From: Maribacter algarum (ex Lu et al. 2025) (nom. illeg.)
Lineage (GTDB): Bacteria; Bacteroidota; Bacteroidia; Flavobacteriales; Flavobacteriaceae
Direction: 5' to 3'
Assembly (NCBI GenBank): GCA_947495915.1
Contig: CANMAW010000009.1
Coordinates: 62,001 to 126,000 of the forward strand
DNA length: 64,000 nt
Shown: in pieces, positions 40,197 through 50,881 of the stretch
Numbering within the stretch: position 1 is the first letter of the stretch
How the letters are laid out: each line of letters starts with the position of its first letter
Notes under the pieces: model-generated
What the model saw: only the letters and a program-made list of their open reading frames with translations
The model's database searches: none
What the model was told of the DNA's origin: nothing
Position numbers and translations under genes: made by a program

Positions 40197-41071
40197 AAGG
40201 GCGAAATGTACTGATTTTTGTCGGTCTTATCTTGTAGGTTTTTCATGGCTTTCTCCTTATCACTTGCATAGGTGACACCAAACCATTCTCCTCCAGAAGG
40301 TACCAATTTTACAGCAACTTCATTTGCCTGAAGCATTTGCTGAATGGTAATTGGTAAATAAAGTTCGCTGTTGGCAATACGCTCTTCATCTTGTAGAAAT
40401 AACCGAAATTCAGATTCAATTTTATCAAAAATAGAAGGCTTACAAACCCAGAAATTCATACTAACCTGCTCATCGCCAGTATAGGTTTTGCCTGAATGAT
40501 GGTCAATAACTGCATTATCTTTAGCTTCAAGTTCTAGTCGTTCTTCAACCGAAGTTAAGTTATCGCCCTCAACCATACATACCCCTCTTGAAACTGAACC
40601 GTGTTCTGATAAGGTGTCTTTTAGGGTATAGCCTAACAAGGCGTAGGTATTATCAGAAGGATGCGCTTGCATGAATTTCGCTGCATTTTCATAAGCAGAT
40701 TGCCCATAAAAATCATCGGCATTAATAACGCCAAAAGGTCCGTTAATCACATTTCTAGCTGTCCAAACCGCATGAGCTGTTCCCCAAGGTTTTTTTCGCT
40801 CTCCCTCAAAAGTAACTCCTTCAGGTAAATCGGTTTTTTCTTGAGCTAGTACATCAAGCTTTACATTTTCTGGTAAACGACCAGATAGATGATCTTTCAG
40901 AAAATCAACGTTTTCTTTTTTGGTAATCACCACAATATGGTCGAAATTATTTTTAATAGCATCATACATGGCAAATTCCATAAGAAATTCACCAGCTGGC
41001 CCAAGGTCATCAAACTGTTTCAATTTTCCGTATCGGCTACCACTACCAGCTGCCATTAAAAGTAAAGTCAT
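40181..41071 (-). CDS. Sugar-phosphate nucleotidyltransferase
   Basis: MTLLLMAAGSGSRYGKLKQFDDLGPAGEFLMEFAMYDA; GPFGVINADDFYG. Confidence 0.88.
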   Translation of the reverse strand: MTLLLMAAGSGSRYGKLKQFDDLGPAGEFLMEFAMYDAIKNNFDHIVVITKKENVDFLKDHLSGRLPENVKLDVLAQEKTDLPEGVTFEGERKKPWGTAHAVWTARNVINGPFGVINADDFYGQSAYENAAKFMQAHPSDNTYALLGYTLKDTLSEHGSVSRGVCMVEGDNLTSVEERLELEAKDNAVIDHHSGKTYTGDEQVSMNFWVCKPSIFDKIESEFRLFLQDEERIANSELYLPITIQQMLQANEVAVKLVPSGGEWFGVTYASDKEKAMKNLQDKTDKNQYISPLWPKI

Positions 41072-41270
41072 AGTTTCGTTATTTTAAGGTGTAAAAATAA
41101 CGGTTTGGACTTAATTGAAAAATGGTTTTTTGTGAAATAAATGATTAAAACAATATGAACTAAGAGTAATAGCTATACCAAAGTTAAAAGCTATGTGTAA
41201 GAGAGGTGTTGAAAATTTACAGGCTACTGCTTTTGTTTTGATGATAGGTGGTCTGGTCTATTAAAAGACA

Positions 41271-42380
41271 TTATAATGTCTTGAGGTATTTTTCAAATTC
41301 ATTTAATACGGTGCCTAAATTTTTTCTTCCAAAGCCTACGCGTATATATTTTCCTTTGTAATCAAACATTTCGGCAGGTAGGGTCATAATTCCGGTTTTT
41401 TCTACAAGTTTATTACTAAAATCTAAAGTTGAGGTATCTAAATTCAGTTTAACAAAAGCGGTGGAGCCAGCCTTAGGGGGTATGAAAGAATCTATGATTT
41501 CATTACGTTCTGTAAATTCACGAAATAGTGCTACGTTGTTGGTGATTTTTTTCAAATTCGGAGTAAGAAATTCTTCAATATGGTTGAGTGCAATCAACGA
41601 TAAAACTTCACTGGTAGCGCTGTTACAAATACTTAAATAGTCTTTAAAGGCAACCACCTTATTAATGAAAGCTGTATCTGTAGCTACCAACCACCCTATT
41701 CTTAGCCCTGCCAGTCCGAAGGTTTTTGACGTTCCCCATAAACTGATTCCTTTATCATATAAATCTGAAATTGGAGGTAACTCTTCAGTACCATTCATAA
41801 TTAGTTTATGATACATTTCATCAGAAAAAATATAGAGGTCATTTTTTTGAGCAATGCTTACTATTTCTTGTAATTGTGTTTTCGTTAAATAAGCACCCGT
41901 TGGATTATGTGGGAAATTTAAAACGATTAATTTAGTGTTTTTTTGAATTAGTTTTTCTAAATCGATGGGGTTAAATTCCCAATTTTCAGAATTCGGTTTC
42001 CAGTATGATATGTCACATCCAATAGCATTTATTACTTCGGATAAAGATTGATAACCAGGTGAAATAGAAATTGCATGATCATCAGAATTTAACAAAACAT
42101 TCATTGCAATAAAATTAAGTTCACCGGGTGAAGCAACCACTACGTTATCAATATTATCGGTAGCGTAGTGATGAAGAATTGATTCTCTTAATAATGGGTC
42201 TCCCTTACTTTCAGTATATCCAAGTTTTAAATTTTCCCAAAGATTTAATTCGTTTTTATTTGCGAACAATAACACCGTTTTTAACTCGTAACCGTCACAA
42301 TCAGAACTAGATAGTAGATGCTTGGCTGTAAATTCGTGTTTTGCAAAATATCGTTCTAGTTTAAAATTTTTAATGCGCAT
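41271..42380 (-). CDS. PLP-dependent class I/II aminotransferase
   Basis: LIVLNFPHNPTGAYLT, FSDEMYHKL, LWGTSKTFGLAGLRIGWLVA. Confidence 0.92.
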   Translation of the reverse strand: MRIKNFKLERYFAKHEFTAKHLLSSSDCDGYELKTVLLFANKNELNLWENLKLGYTESKGDPLLRESILHHYATDNIDNVVVASPGELNFIAMNVLLNSDDHAISISPGYQSLSEVINAIGCDISYWKPNSENWEFNPIDLEKLIQKNTKLIVLNFPHNPTGAYLTKTQLQEIVSIAQKNDLYIFSDEMYHKLIMNGTEELPPISDLYDKGISLWGTSKTFGLAGLRIGWLVATDTAFINKVVAFKDYLSICNSATSEVLSLIALNHIEEFLTPNLKKITNNVALFREFTERNEIIDSFIPPKAGSTAFVKLNLDTSTLDFSNKLVEKTGIMTLPAEMFDYKGKYIRVGFGRKNLGTVLNEFEKYLKTL

Positions 42381-42497
42381 TTGGTTCTTCTTTTTGCAAT
42401 GGTTCGGTATTACAGGTTAAACTAAGAATTTGAAAGTAAATTGCGGAAAGAGTGTTTACCCAAACCGCTATTGCTTCAATATATTATGAAATAGGCT

Positions 42498-43475
42498 TTA
42501 TTTTATGGTTTTCTTCATAAAATGCCTGATTTTACTAATAATTTCATGTCCATCTTCTTCTAATGCAAAATGCCCGGTGTTGTATATGTTATAGTCTATA
42601 TTTTTCACATCTTTTTTAAAGGCTTCAGCTCCACTTTCAGGAAAAAATTCATCGTTTTTACCCCAAACAATTAGTAATGGAGGTTGATTATCTCTTAAAT
42701 ACTGCTGCCATTTGGGGTATAATTTGATGTTGTTTTGATAGTCGTAAAACAAATCAAGATTAACCTTGTGTGCATTGGGTCTAGATAATCTATGGTAATC
42801 TAAATACCAAGTATCCGGATTTACATTTTCTGGGTTTCGAGTGCCATGCGTATACTGCCATTTTAAACCTTCTAAAGAGAAAGCTGGTACTAGAGCATTT
42901 TCTGTTACCTCGTTTCTATTCGCCCAAAATCTTTTAATGCCTTCCCAGGCCTCACCTAATCCTTCTTCATAGGCATTGCCGTTTTGATTAATTATGGCGA
43001 TCACTCTTTCTGGGTGTGCGGTGGCAATTCTAAAACCGATGGGAGCACCATAATCTTGAATCATTAAAGCAAAATTGTTAATGCCTTTTAATTCTAAAAA
43101 TGAATTTATGGTTGCAGCAATATTATCAAATGTGTATTCATAATCATTGGCGGACGGAAAATCACTATTACCAAAACCTGGATAATCAGGTGCAATTAAA
43201 TGAAATTCGTCTGATAGTTGATTCAGTACTTTTCTATATTGATGTGAAGAAGATGGAAAGCCATGCAAAAGAACAAGGGTTGGTTTATTCACATCTCCTG
43301 CTTCTCTGTAAGCTATGTTTAGACCATTAATACTTAAGGTTCTGTAATGTATTCGATTCATTTTGTTATTATTGTTCATGGTTACTTTGTCATTTGTTTT
43401 TAAGGTGCTTGGTTTTTCTTGACAGGCCGTAATTAGTGTCAGGGCCAACAGGTAAATAATATTTATTTTTTTCAT
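42498..43475 (-). CDS. Alpha/beta hydrolase (epoxide hydrolase/dehalogenase-like) lipoprotein
   Basis: LTLITACQ lipobox; LVLLHGFPSSSHQYRKVLNQL, LIAPDYPGFGNSDFP, LIVWGKNDEFFP. Confidence 0.88.
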   Translation of the reverse strand: MKKINIIYLLALTLITACQEKPSTLKTNDKVTMNNNNKMNRIHYRTLSINGLNIAYREAGDVNKPTLVLLHGFPSSSHQYRKVLNQLSDEFHLIAPDYPGFGNSDFPSANDYEYTFDNIAATINSFLELKGINNFALMIQDYGAPIGFRIATAHPERVIAIINQNGNAYEEGLGEAWEGIKRFWANRNEVTENALVPAFSLEGLKWQYTHGTRNPENVNPDTWYLDYHRLSRPNAHKVNLDLFYDYQNNIKLYPKWQQYLRDNQPPLLIVWGKNDEFFPESGAEAFKKDVKNIDYNIYNTGHFALEEDGHEIISKIRHFMKKTIK

Positions 43476-43487
43476 GGTATTTAATAA

Positions 43488-43895
43488 TTAGAGTTGTCGC
43501 TCAGATGCTTTTATTTTTAAATCATTAATGCTAGCATAGCGCTTTTGCATTAGTCCATTTTCATCAAATTGCCAATTTTCATTGCCATAAGCTCTGTACC
43601 ATTGACCTTCTGAATTTTGATATTCATATTCGAATCTTACAGCGATGCGATTATTTCTAAAACCCCAGAGTTCTTTTTTAAGCTTATAATGATGTTCGTT
43701 TTTCCATTTGTTTTTTAGAAACTCTTGAACCTCTTTTCGTCCATGAATAAAACTGGTTCTATTACGCCATTCTGTATCTTCGGTATAGGCCATAGATACC
43801 TTCAAGGGGTCTTTGCTATTCCATGCGTCTTCTGCCATTTGCACTTTTTGTTTTGCCGTTTCTTCATTGAACGGTGGTAGTGGATGTTTTTTCAT
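43488..43895 (-). CDS. DUF1348/NTF2-like (SnoaL-fold) protein
   Basis: [44 protein letters not shown]...[11 protein letters not shown]. Confidence 0.85.
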   Translation of the reverse strand: MKKHPLPPFNEETAKQKVQMAEDAWNSKDPLKVSMAYTEDTEWRNRTSFIHGRKEVQEFLKNKWKNEHHYKLKKELWGFRNNRIAVRFEYEYQNSEGQWYRAYGNENWQFDENGLMQKRYASINDLKIKASERQL

Positions 43896-43909
43896 AATAT
43901 TGCTATTAA

Positions 43910-43927
43910 TTACCGAACATTCGGTAA
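43910..43927. promoter_or_regulatory. TetR-type operator (TTACCGAACATTCGGTAA)
   Basis: 8-bp perfect inverted arms, 15 nt upstream of the DUF1348 gene. Confidence 0.8.
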
Positions 43928-43945
43928 AATTTATAATTAAATGTT

Positions 43946-44509
43946 TTACGCTTTTAAATAATGATGTTCGATATTTTTTAAGGTGTTTTCGAAAATTGTA
44001 ATATCACCTAAACCTTTGGTAACAATTAAACTACCTTGAATCTCGATCAAGACTTGCATGGCTTTTTGTTCAGCTTCTTGCGGCTTGAAGTTTAAGGCCA
44101 CTCCGATTTTTTTAAAAGTAGAAAGCCATTCATTCATACCTTTATTTATCTGTTCTTCAAATAATTCAATACCAGCCTGCATTGATAATGCTCGAAAAAC
44201 ACAGGTGTTATTTCCGCCATCATATAATGTTCGAATTTGTGACAAACCATTTTTTAATCTGATTTTTGGTTCAAAGTCATTGTTTAATAAGGCTTGAAAC
44301 ACATTGTCATTTACCCATTCATTAATATAATTTAATACCGCATCTGCCATTTGTTGTTTTCCATTCGGAAACCTATGGTATAAGCTTGCTTTTTTTAAAC
44401 CAGTAGCCTCAGATAACTCTTGTAGGCTAGCCCCTTCATATCCTCTAGATCGAAAGACTTGCGTTAAACCTATTATTATTTCTTTGTCTAAAACTTTTTG
44501 TGGTCTCAT
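43946..44509 (-). CDS. TetR/AcrR family transcriptional regulator
   Basis: [43 protein letters not shown]. Confidence 0.92.
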   Translation of the reverse strand: MRPQKVLDKEIIIGLTQVFRSRGYEGASLQELSEATGLKKASLYHRFPNGKQQMADAVLNYINEWVNDNVFQALLNNDFEPKIRLKNGLSQIRTLYDGGNNTCVFRALSMQAGIELFEEQINKGMNEWLSTFKKIGVALNFKPQEAEQKAMQVLIEIQGSLIVTKGLGDITIFENTLKNIEHHYLKA

Positions 44510-44536
44510 AGTGCAAATATAGATAAATAAATATAA

Positions 44537-44554
44537 TTACCAAACGTTCGGTAA
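44537..44554. promoter_or_regulatory. Second TetR-type operator (TTACCAAACGTTCGGTAA)
   Basis: Near-identical to the 43910 site, 28 nt upstream of tetR start. Confidence 0.8.
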
Positions 44555-44972
44555 AATACTAAGTATTACACTTCTCTTCTTATTGCCAACATTTAAAGGT
44601 TTATAAATACAATAACAGAATAGCTGTATCTGAACAAATATAACAGTTAACATCAAAACTATATTTAGGGCCAAATCTACTAAACGCTCACGGTCAAAAA
44701 AATGTGCAACATAAACATCTTCATTGATTTTCATTAGAATTTAGGTACTATGCAAGGTTGGTTATTTTGAGGTATTTGATAGATTCATCACATATTATAT
44801 AGTGTATTGTGTGAAAAAAGTTATGCGCGTATTTTATTGATACCAACAAGTTAATCACATTCATGTAGGTGAAATTGTCATCAGAATGAATACAACTAAA
44901 TGAGGATTAAAATGGAAGTGGTTTGTAGCTCAACCAAAAATCATTATTTAAACCAAGGCATAAGCAAAATTG

Positions 44973-45623
44973 TTATGATAGATTTTGTAATGCTTCAATA
45001 ATATCATCGGGTTCAGAGCGCGTTCTATAATCAACATTTACGTAGCTCCACTTCACTTCGCTGTCTTTTCCTATTATAAATGTTGCTGGTATAGGCAAAA
45101 TATTACTGTTGCCATTATTAATTTTTTCTAAATCAAGTTTGCGATCAACTCGCATATGTTCTATTAAAAACCCCGGTACCTGCCAAGCGACACCATATTG
45201 CAGTGCTACTTTTGCATCTTGATCAGACAATACTGTAAACTCCATATTACTAATTTCATCATTGGTTAATGAACCATCTGGTACTTGTGGGCTAATAGCA
45301 ACTAAGGTAGCACCTAAGGCATGAATTTCATCTAGTTTTGCTTGTAAGGCACGAAGTTGTAAGTTGCAATAGGGGCACCAATTACCTCTGTAAAAAGTAA
45401 TTACTACAGGGCCATTTGCTAATAAAAAATCTAGTGAATTGGTTTTGCCTTCGGCGTTTGGTAATTCGAAATTAGGAGCATGCTGGCCTATTTTTATCGC
45501 ATTTTTTCCTAGTTGAAAGTCTTTTGCTTCTTTAATGATTTTATCAACGCCATTCATAAATTCAGGATTGGCTTTTCGCCCTGATTTTATTTTTACATCA
45601 GTTAATGCTCTTAATTTTTTCAT
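44973..45623 (-). CDS. AhpC/TSA-family peroxiredoxin-like protein
   Basis: IGQHAPNFELPNAEG, VVITFYRGNWCPYCNLQLRALQ. Confidence 0.9.
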   Translation of the reverse strand: MKKLRALTDVKIKSGRKANPEFMNGVDKIIKEAKDFQLGKNAIKIGQHAPNFELPNAEGKTNSLDFLLANGPVVITFYRGNWCPYCNLQLRALQAKLDEIHALGATLVAISPQVPDGSLTNDEISNMEFTVLSDQDAKVALQYGVAWQVPGFLIEHMRVDRKLDLEKINNGNSNILPIPATFIIGKDSEVKWSYVNVDYRTRSEPDDIIEALQNLS

Positions 45624-45691
45624 ATAATCTCATTAATTAATTTATGATCGAGTAGGGGGTGACTTTTCTATCGAAAATAGTCTTTTTGATT

Positions 45692-46159
45692 TCAATTGAT
45701 GTATTGAATATCAAAGAACAAATTTTTGTCTTCATCTAACAAATAAATGGAATGATAAAAAGTTCTGGTTTTGTTATTTGTCGGATTTATGTTTTCTGAG
45801 TAGCAAGCAGCAACATTTAGTTTTTCAATCACTAAGGTTTTAAAAATATCACATTTGTAATTAGTATCATTCCAATATTTAATGTTCTCTGAAATGAACT
45901 GCTGTGTTTTTTTAGGTAACTCGCTATAGCCAACCCAAGTTTGTAGTGTAATATCGTCTACGCCTTCGCAAAAAAGGTTTTTATTCCACTGGTTTAATTC
46001 AGATTTTTGATGTATTTCATAAACTTTAGCGCAATAGGTACCTGGTAGACAGCATTCATTTTTTAAGACTGATTTTAGTCTTTCAGGTATCTTTTGTTCT
46101 CTTCGATATTCACATGAAATCAAGACAAATAATGTAAAAATGAAACTTGTAATTTTCAA
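45692..46159 (-). CDS. Hypothetical lipoprotein
   Basis: Lipobox LFVLISC; no family recognised. Confidence 0.55.
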   Translation of the reverse strand: MKITSFIFTLFVLISCEYRREQKIPERLKSVLKNECCLPGTYCAKVYEIHQKSELNQWNKNLFCEGVDDITLQTWVGYSELPKKTQQFISENIKYWNDTNYKCDIFKTLVIEKLNVAACYSENINPTNNKTRTFYHSIYLLDEDKNLFFDIQYIN

Positions 46160-46369
46160 TTGAAGATGATTCTATTATAATTAACGATAGATTTTTATTT
46201 CAAAAAGTTTAAAAACAACATTTTCGATATGAATTAGGTTAACTGAAAGTTTTTGATAACAATGAATTAAACGTTGGTTTAGCAAAAGGTGTTTTTTCGG
46301 GTGGTAATTCAAGTTTTTTTCCAAAGAATCTATTTTTTCGAATGATTCCGTTCTCATTGGTATGCGTTT

Positions 46370-47368
46370 TCAATTTTCATTTATCCAATTTAGAAAATCT
46401 TTGAATATATCATCCCAATGATCTTCAAACTTTCCGTTTTGTAGTTCTTTTCCAAATAAGTGATCTAGGTTTGGATATACTTTAAATGTTAGATTATTTT
46501 TTTTGTGTCTAATAAATTCCACGGGAATTAAGTAGGCTGATTCTAATGCAACGGCTTGATCTTTTGTTCCTATTGCTACGTATATCGGATTTGATATTTG
46601 TAATAAATTATCAATGGGGGGCTCAGAAAAAGAACTCCACCGATTGTAGCTGTTTGTTTCGCCTTCCCAGAACTTATTTGTTGCGTGGGGGTTTTCCATA
46701 ATTTTTTTAAATTCCTCAAGAATGGAATTGATTTCTCTCTGAGCTTCTTCTTCACTAATAAGCCCTTTGTCCACTTTTTTTCTTGTAAACGTAATAAAAT
46801 CGATAAGTTGTGTGTTTCCGCCACCAGACCAATACCCAAAATGAGTGACCTTAGAATTAATTGTACCTAATTTGGCAACAACATCACTTCCTTCTGAGTG
46901 CCCAAGCGCAATTATTTTTCCAAATTTATTTTTATGAATTTTGGTTAAGTCTTTAATTACTTCATCGGCCTGAAAGGCTCGATAACTTAAGGTTTGATTT
47001 TTGAAGTATGATTCAGGAATTGGGAATTCCTCATCCATTTTAGTAAGGAACGGAAGCCCTTTTTTAGAAATGACAACAAACAAATAGTTATCAGGTAATA
47101 AGCTAAAATCAAGAGGTATTACCGTGCCAATATAGGTTTTTCCATCTTCTTCCATTGTTTGGTACAGAGACTTTGCTTTTGAACCTTGTAGGTAAAGAAT
47201 CACATTCTCAGTTGAATCTATACTTTTCTTTGAATACGTGTGATAATGTATAGTGTCGTTAGTAGTTATTACAGCATGATGTTTGAATGCTTTTAAATAC
47301 TTTGTTCTTTGCCCAAAAGAAACAAAACTGGTTATAGTGCATATTACAATAGTTACTGCTAACTTCAT
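46370..47368 (-). CDS. Exported alpha/beta hydrolase-like protein
   Basis: Signal peptide; NVILYLQGS, IIALGHSEGSDVVAKL, PNLDHLF. Confidence 0.7.
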   Translation of the reverse strand: MKLAVTIVICTITSFVSFGQRTKYLKAFKHHAVITTNDTIHYHTYSKKSIDSTENVILYLQGSKAKSLYQTMEEDGKTYIGTVIPLDFSLLPDNYLFVVISKKGLPFLTKMDEEFPIPESYFKNQTLSYRAFQADEVIKDLTKIHKNKFGKIIALGHSEGSDVVAKLGTINSKVTHFGYWSGGGNTQLIDFITFTRKKVDKGLISEEEAQREINSILEEFKKIMENPHATNKFWEGETNSYNRWSSFSEPPIDNLLQISNPIYVAIGTKDQAVALESAYLIPVEFIRHKKNNLTFKVYPNLDHLFGKELQNGKFEDHWDDIFKDFLNWINEN

Positions 47369-47498
47369 GAAACAATTTTGTTTTGTATTGATGAAACGAC
47401 CTTATGGAAATGTTGAAATATTAATCGCCATATCCTTTTTTTTAAGGTATGCGAATGGTGTCTTTTAAACACAATTGTAAAATTATCTTGTTTGTTTT

Positions 47499-48086
47499 TT
47501 ATATTCCGTATCGGTAATGGCCTATTATTTTAAAGTTAAATAAACAATCTTCTAAAACTTGTCCGCCGCCAATATTATGTACTATTAAATTCCGTTTTCC
47601 GTCTTTTGATTTTTTGTTTACCACAATACCAATGTGGGTTATGGCTCCACCTAAATTCCAACAAACGATATCACCAGGTTTGTAATCGAGAGCTATTGTC
47701 GATACTGTTTTATGTGCACCTTTTCTATTAAAAAAGGTCATTAAATTAGGTACTCTTCTATGATCAATGTTTTTGTCGGTTGATTTAAGGCCCCAAATTT
47801 TCGGATACGAACTAAAGTTGGCTTTCATATCTTCGTGAACTTCTTGCTGTAAGTCAATTCCAATTTTTCGGTATGCACGAATCACAACATCAGTACATAC
47901 CCCTTTGTCACTTGGTATATCTCCATTGGGGTAATCAATGGAAAAATAGCTTGGGTCATAAGTTACTTTTTGTTTTGTCAATTCAAGAGCACTTTCTGAT
48001 AAATCAATTTGTTCAATTACTGTTTGAGCAAAACATAGATTAAAGCTTAAAAATAGTATTAGTAGCAGTGTTTTTTTCATAAGCAT
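47499..48086 (-). CDS. DUF1287 family protein
   Basis: DPSYFSIDYPNGDIPSDKGVCTDVVIRAYRKIGIDLQ, DHRRVPNLMTFF, GDIVCWNLGGAITHIGIVV. Confidence 0.88.
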   Translation of the reverse strand: MLMKKTLLLILFLSFNLCFAQTVIEQIDLSESALELTKQKVTYDPSYFSIDYPNGDIPSDKGVCTDVVIRAYRKIGIDLQQEVHEDMKANFSSYPKIWGLKSTDKNIDHRRVPNLMTFFNRKGAHKTVSTIALDYKPGDIVCWNLGGAITHIGIVVNKKSKDGKRNLIVHNIGGGQVLEDCLFNFKIIGHYRYGI

Positions 48087-48213
48087 GTTAACTGTTTCGC
48101 TAGGGTATGTTGTTGCGGTTTGTTCTTTAGATAATTTACCCTAAGTTAAAGATAAGTTATTGCGTTCAAATTAGGTTTAGAAAGTAACCTAGCCCCATAT
48201 TTTAGCTCCTTAA

Positions 48214-48765
48214 CTATTCTCTGTATTCAAAATCTATTTTGAATAACTCTGGATGATTTTCAGAGTATTTTATGGGAACAAACTGCCCAACGTTATATAC
48301 ACCATGGTAGTCAGAAATACGTTGTATAATTTCTTGATCATTATCGAAGTATCTGATCGTGGCATAAGTTCTTATTCGATTACTTTTATTACGACTAAAT
48401 GTTTGAACTTGTTCTTTTCCAATTATTTCAGCCAGCGTAGAAACTGATGCCTGTTGGTCATAAAATTCATTTCTTTTAAATGTAAGAACATAAACTATTG
48501 CCAAAGCTAAAAGTAGTGAAGGAATGTAGAATTTTAAACTTTTCACTTCATACCATTTATGATCATTAGGACTATCAATAAAGCTCATTAAAATGAAAAT
48601 GATAGCCACGACTGAGATTGTACCTCCAATTAAATCATTCCAAGATTTGTACCCATAAGAATTATAGACAAAAAGATAATAACCTACAGCCAGTACTAGC
48701 AGTTGAATAAGTAACCAGATGATTTTCCAGTTTTTAGAAAGTCGTTTAGGATAGAATGATTTCAT
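48214..48765 (-). CDS. Hypothetical membrane protein
   Basis: Three hydrophobic segments, small C-terminal beta domain. Confidence 0.55.
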   Translation of the reverse strand: MKSFYPKRLSKNWKIIWLLIQLLVLAVGYYLFVYNSYGYKSWNDLIGGTISVVAIIFILMSFIDSPNDHKWYEVKSLKFYIPSLLLALAIVYVLTFKRNEFYDQQASVSTLAEIIGKEQVQTFSRNKSNRIRTYATIRYFDNDQEIIQRISDYHGVYNVGQFVPIKYSENHPELFKIDFEYRE

Positions 48766-48847
48766 TATTAATTTAGCAGTTCGGCTATTCGTAGTACCAT
48801 CGCCAACTGATATTTACTTTTTTTTAGGTACAAAGGGAATTTTTTGT

Positions 48848-49441
48848 TTAGTTATTTTTCGGTTCAGGTAAACTTCTTAGAATATCAAAATATATGATTA
48901 AATGTAACGAATCATTTATGGTATTTTTTACTTCATCAAAAGCGTTGGTCGTTGTAATAAGCATTTTTTTAATGTCCTTACCCGAACTATTAATGTCAAT
49001 ATTAATAGCGACTCTTGCAGAATTTGGGAATTTATCATAATTATAAAATTTTGATGGTTTTTGATGGCCGAAAATGCTAGACATAACTTTTTTCAAGTCG
49101 GTAATAGGATATTTTTTATCAGTAAAAATGGAATCTTCGGTAATCACCATAACTTCACTTCTTTTGATCAAAGTTGGTAGGAATGGAACAATGTTCTTTG
49201 TTTGATTTCCTTCTATAATCTTGAAGTAAGGTACATTTTTTCTATAATCAACATCTGGGGTCATTTGAACTAAATTCAAATAATTAAGACTTGTTGTATC
49301 TAAGTCTATGGGTACTAAGAATGACTCGTTCTCGAATGCACTTTTTGACGGATAGTACGATATTTTTTGCTGATTTGTTTTAGACTTACAGCACATAAAT
49401 GTAATAAGCCCAAGTATATAAATTGATATTTTTAAAGGCAT
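48848..49441 (-). CDS. Hypothetical lipoprotein
   Basis: Signal peptide/lipobox LITFMCC. Confidence 0.5.
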   Translation of the reverse strand: MPLKISIYILGLITFMCCKSKTNQQKISYYPSKSAFENESFLVPIDLDTTSLNYLNLVQMTPDVDYRKNVPYFKIIEGNQTKNIVPFLPTLIKRSEVMVITEDSIFTDKKYPITDLKKVMSSIFGHQKPSKFYNYDKFPNSARVAINIDINSSGKDIKKMLITTTNAFDEVKNTINDSLHLIIYFDILRSLPEPKNN

Positions 49442-49544
49442 GCAATGGTCTCATCTAGAATTAGTGCGGCGCAAAAATTAGACGTAATTTTTGCTAAACG
49501 CTAAGTAAGGCTTTTGTTTTTCACAAGGTTAAAGCAATATCTTA

Positions 49545-49610
49545 ACGATTTTGCAGATTTCATAAAAGTACACAAACCTTTTAATTAAGTCTGTATCTCG
49601 TATTGTGTTT
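49545..49610 (-). repeat. Intergenic repeat family copy
   Basis: Minus: AATACGAGATACAGACTTAATTAAAAGGTTTGTGTACTTTTATGAAATCTGCAAAATCGT. Confidence 0.65.
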
Positions 49611-49627
49611 AGGATTGCTGCAACTAG

Positions 49628-50119
49628 TTATTTTGCGGCACTATTAATGTGTATGATTATCGGGTTAAGGCCATCTTCGTTTCTTTTAGAGCGACCAAAT
49701 AAGCCAACGGTCAGGTCATCAGGATAATCTGTGCTCATTTCATCTGGATTGACATAAGTATACATACCATACCCATGCCCTGAAACGACCCAACCTTTTG
49801 TTTTATTTAGAGATGTTACGTTAAAATCTCCTGCAAGACCTCCGGCACTAACTGGCCCAAATTCTTTCATTAATCTTATAGATTCTTGTTGAACGTTTTC
49901 AATTTTGCTGATATCGTCGAAAATGATGTAAGTTCCATTTTTAAATAACACCCAATCTTGAAATTTAGGGTTTATAGCGAGTCGAACATTATCTAGTAAG
50001 GTATTCGGAGTTTCCAACACATTTTCTATTTCAATTTTTGAATTCTTTATGGTGTCTTTTTTTTCGCCACAACTAAGGGCCAGCACTAATAGAAAAACTA
50101 ATAAATTTAATTTGCTCAT
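49628..50119 (-). CDS. Hypothetical lipoprotein
   Basis: Lipobox LVLALSCG. Confidence 0.5.
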   Translation of the reverse strand: MSKLNLLVFLLVLALSCGEKKDTIKNSKIEIENVLETPNTLLDNVRLAINPKFQDWVLFKNGTYIIFDDISKIENVQQESIRLMKEFGPVSAGGLAGDFNVTSLNKTKGWVVSGHGYGMYTYVNPDEMSTDYPDDLTVGLFGRSKRNEDGLNPIIIHINSAAK

Positions 50120-50191
50120 AATATTTTTTATAACTGGCCAAGGCAGGTGGGGCAGTTAATGAGTGCTTATTTTTTCGTCAAAGCTTTTATC

Positions 50192-50881
50192 CTATTTTTC
50201 AGCGTTATTTTTTCTCTTGTTTTTACCAAGTTCGTGAAAATGTATAAATATGTTGTTCGTTGAAGATTTATTATCGACCGGTAATTTTGTCCATATCATA
50301 CGGGTGCTATCAGGTTTTTGGGTTAAGTCAACCCTTCTATATTCTGTTATAAGTCCGATGATGGTATCACTATTATTTTTAAACTCGAAATCAATAAAAT
50401 TCTTGTTCTTAGATTCAAAGACGATAACTTCTTTTTTATCCCTATACTTATTTACAAATTCAACGGTTAATTCCCTCTCTCTAATGGCTCCTTTTAGAGA
50501 GTGATCTAATTCTGAATGTAGCGTTATACGCCCTTTAATTAAACTGTCTGGTAACATTTCAGCTTCAAAATCATAGAAGTTGCTATTAGTTAAATCTAAA
50601 ATACCATTCTTAAATATTTTACGATTCCAGCTAATAGAATCTCCATATTCAGATATGTATAATTCAACTTCACTGGTTGTTTGTCCATTTTCGTCTACAT
50701 ATCTGACCCATTTCTTATCGTAATGCGTTAATTCGATTTTTTTTGAAGATATAGTGTCTATAACGGTTGTGTCAATTTTTGTTTCTGAAACGGCATCCTC
50801 TTTAGAGTCAGAGGTTTCTTTGCAATTCCAATGAATAGCAAGTAGTATAAGTAAAAATGTTAGGTTTAATAGTTTCTTCAA
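50192..50881 (-). CDS. Hypothetical lipoprotein
   Basis: LLAIHWNCKE lipobox. Confidence 0.5.
   Translation of the reverse strand: MKKLLNLTFLLILLAIHWNCKETSDSKEDAVSETKIDTTVIDTISSKKIELTHYDKKWVRYVDENGQTTSEVELYISEYGDSISWNRKIFKNGILDLTNSNFYDFEAEMLPDSLIKGRITLHSELDHSLKGAIRERELTVEFVNKYRDKKEVIVFESKNKNFIDFEFKNNSDTIIGLITEYRRVDLTQKPDSTRMIWTKLPVDNKSSTNNIFIHFHELGKNKRKNNAEK

Noticed and set aside
44537-44734. Minus-strand ORF 44537-44734
   Set aside because: Covers the TetR operator and is AT-rich with no recognisable domain; more likely non-coding.
46234-46243. AGGTTAACTG upstream of the 45692-46159 gene
   Set aside because: Resembles the first box but has no -10-like box at 16 nt; not counted in the regulon.
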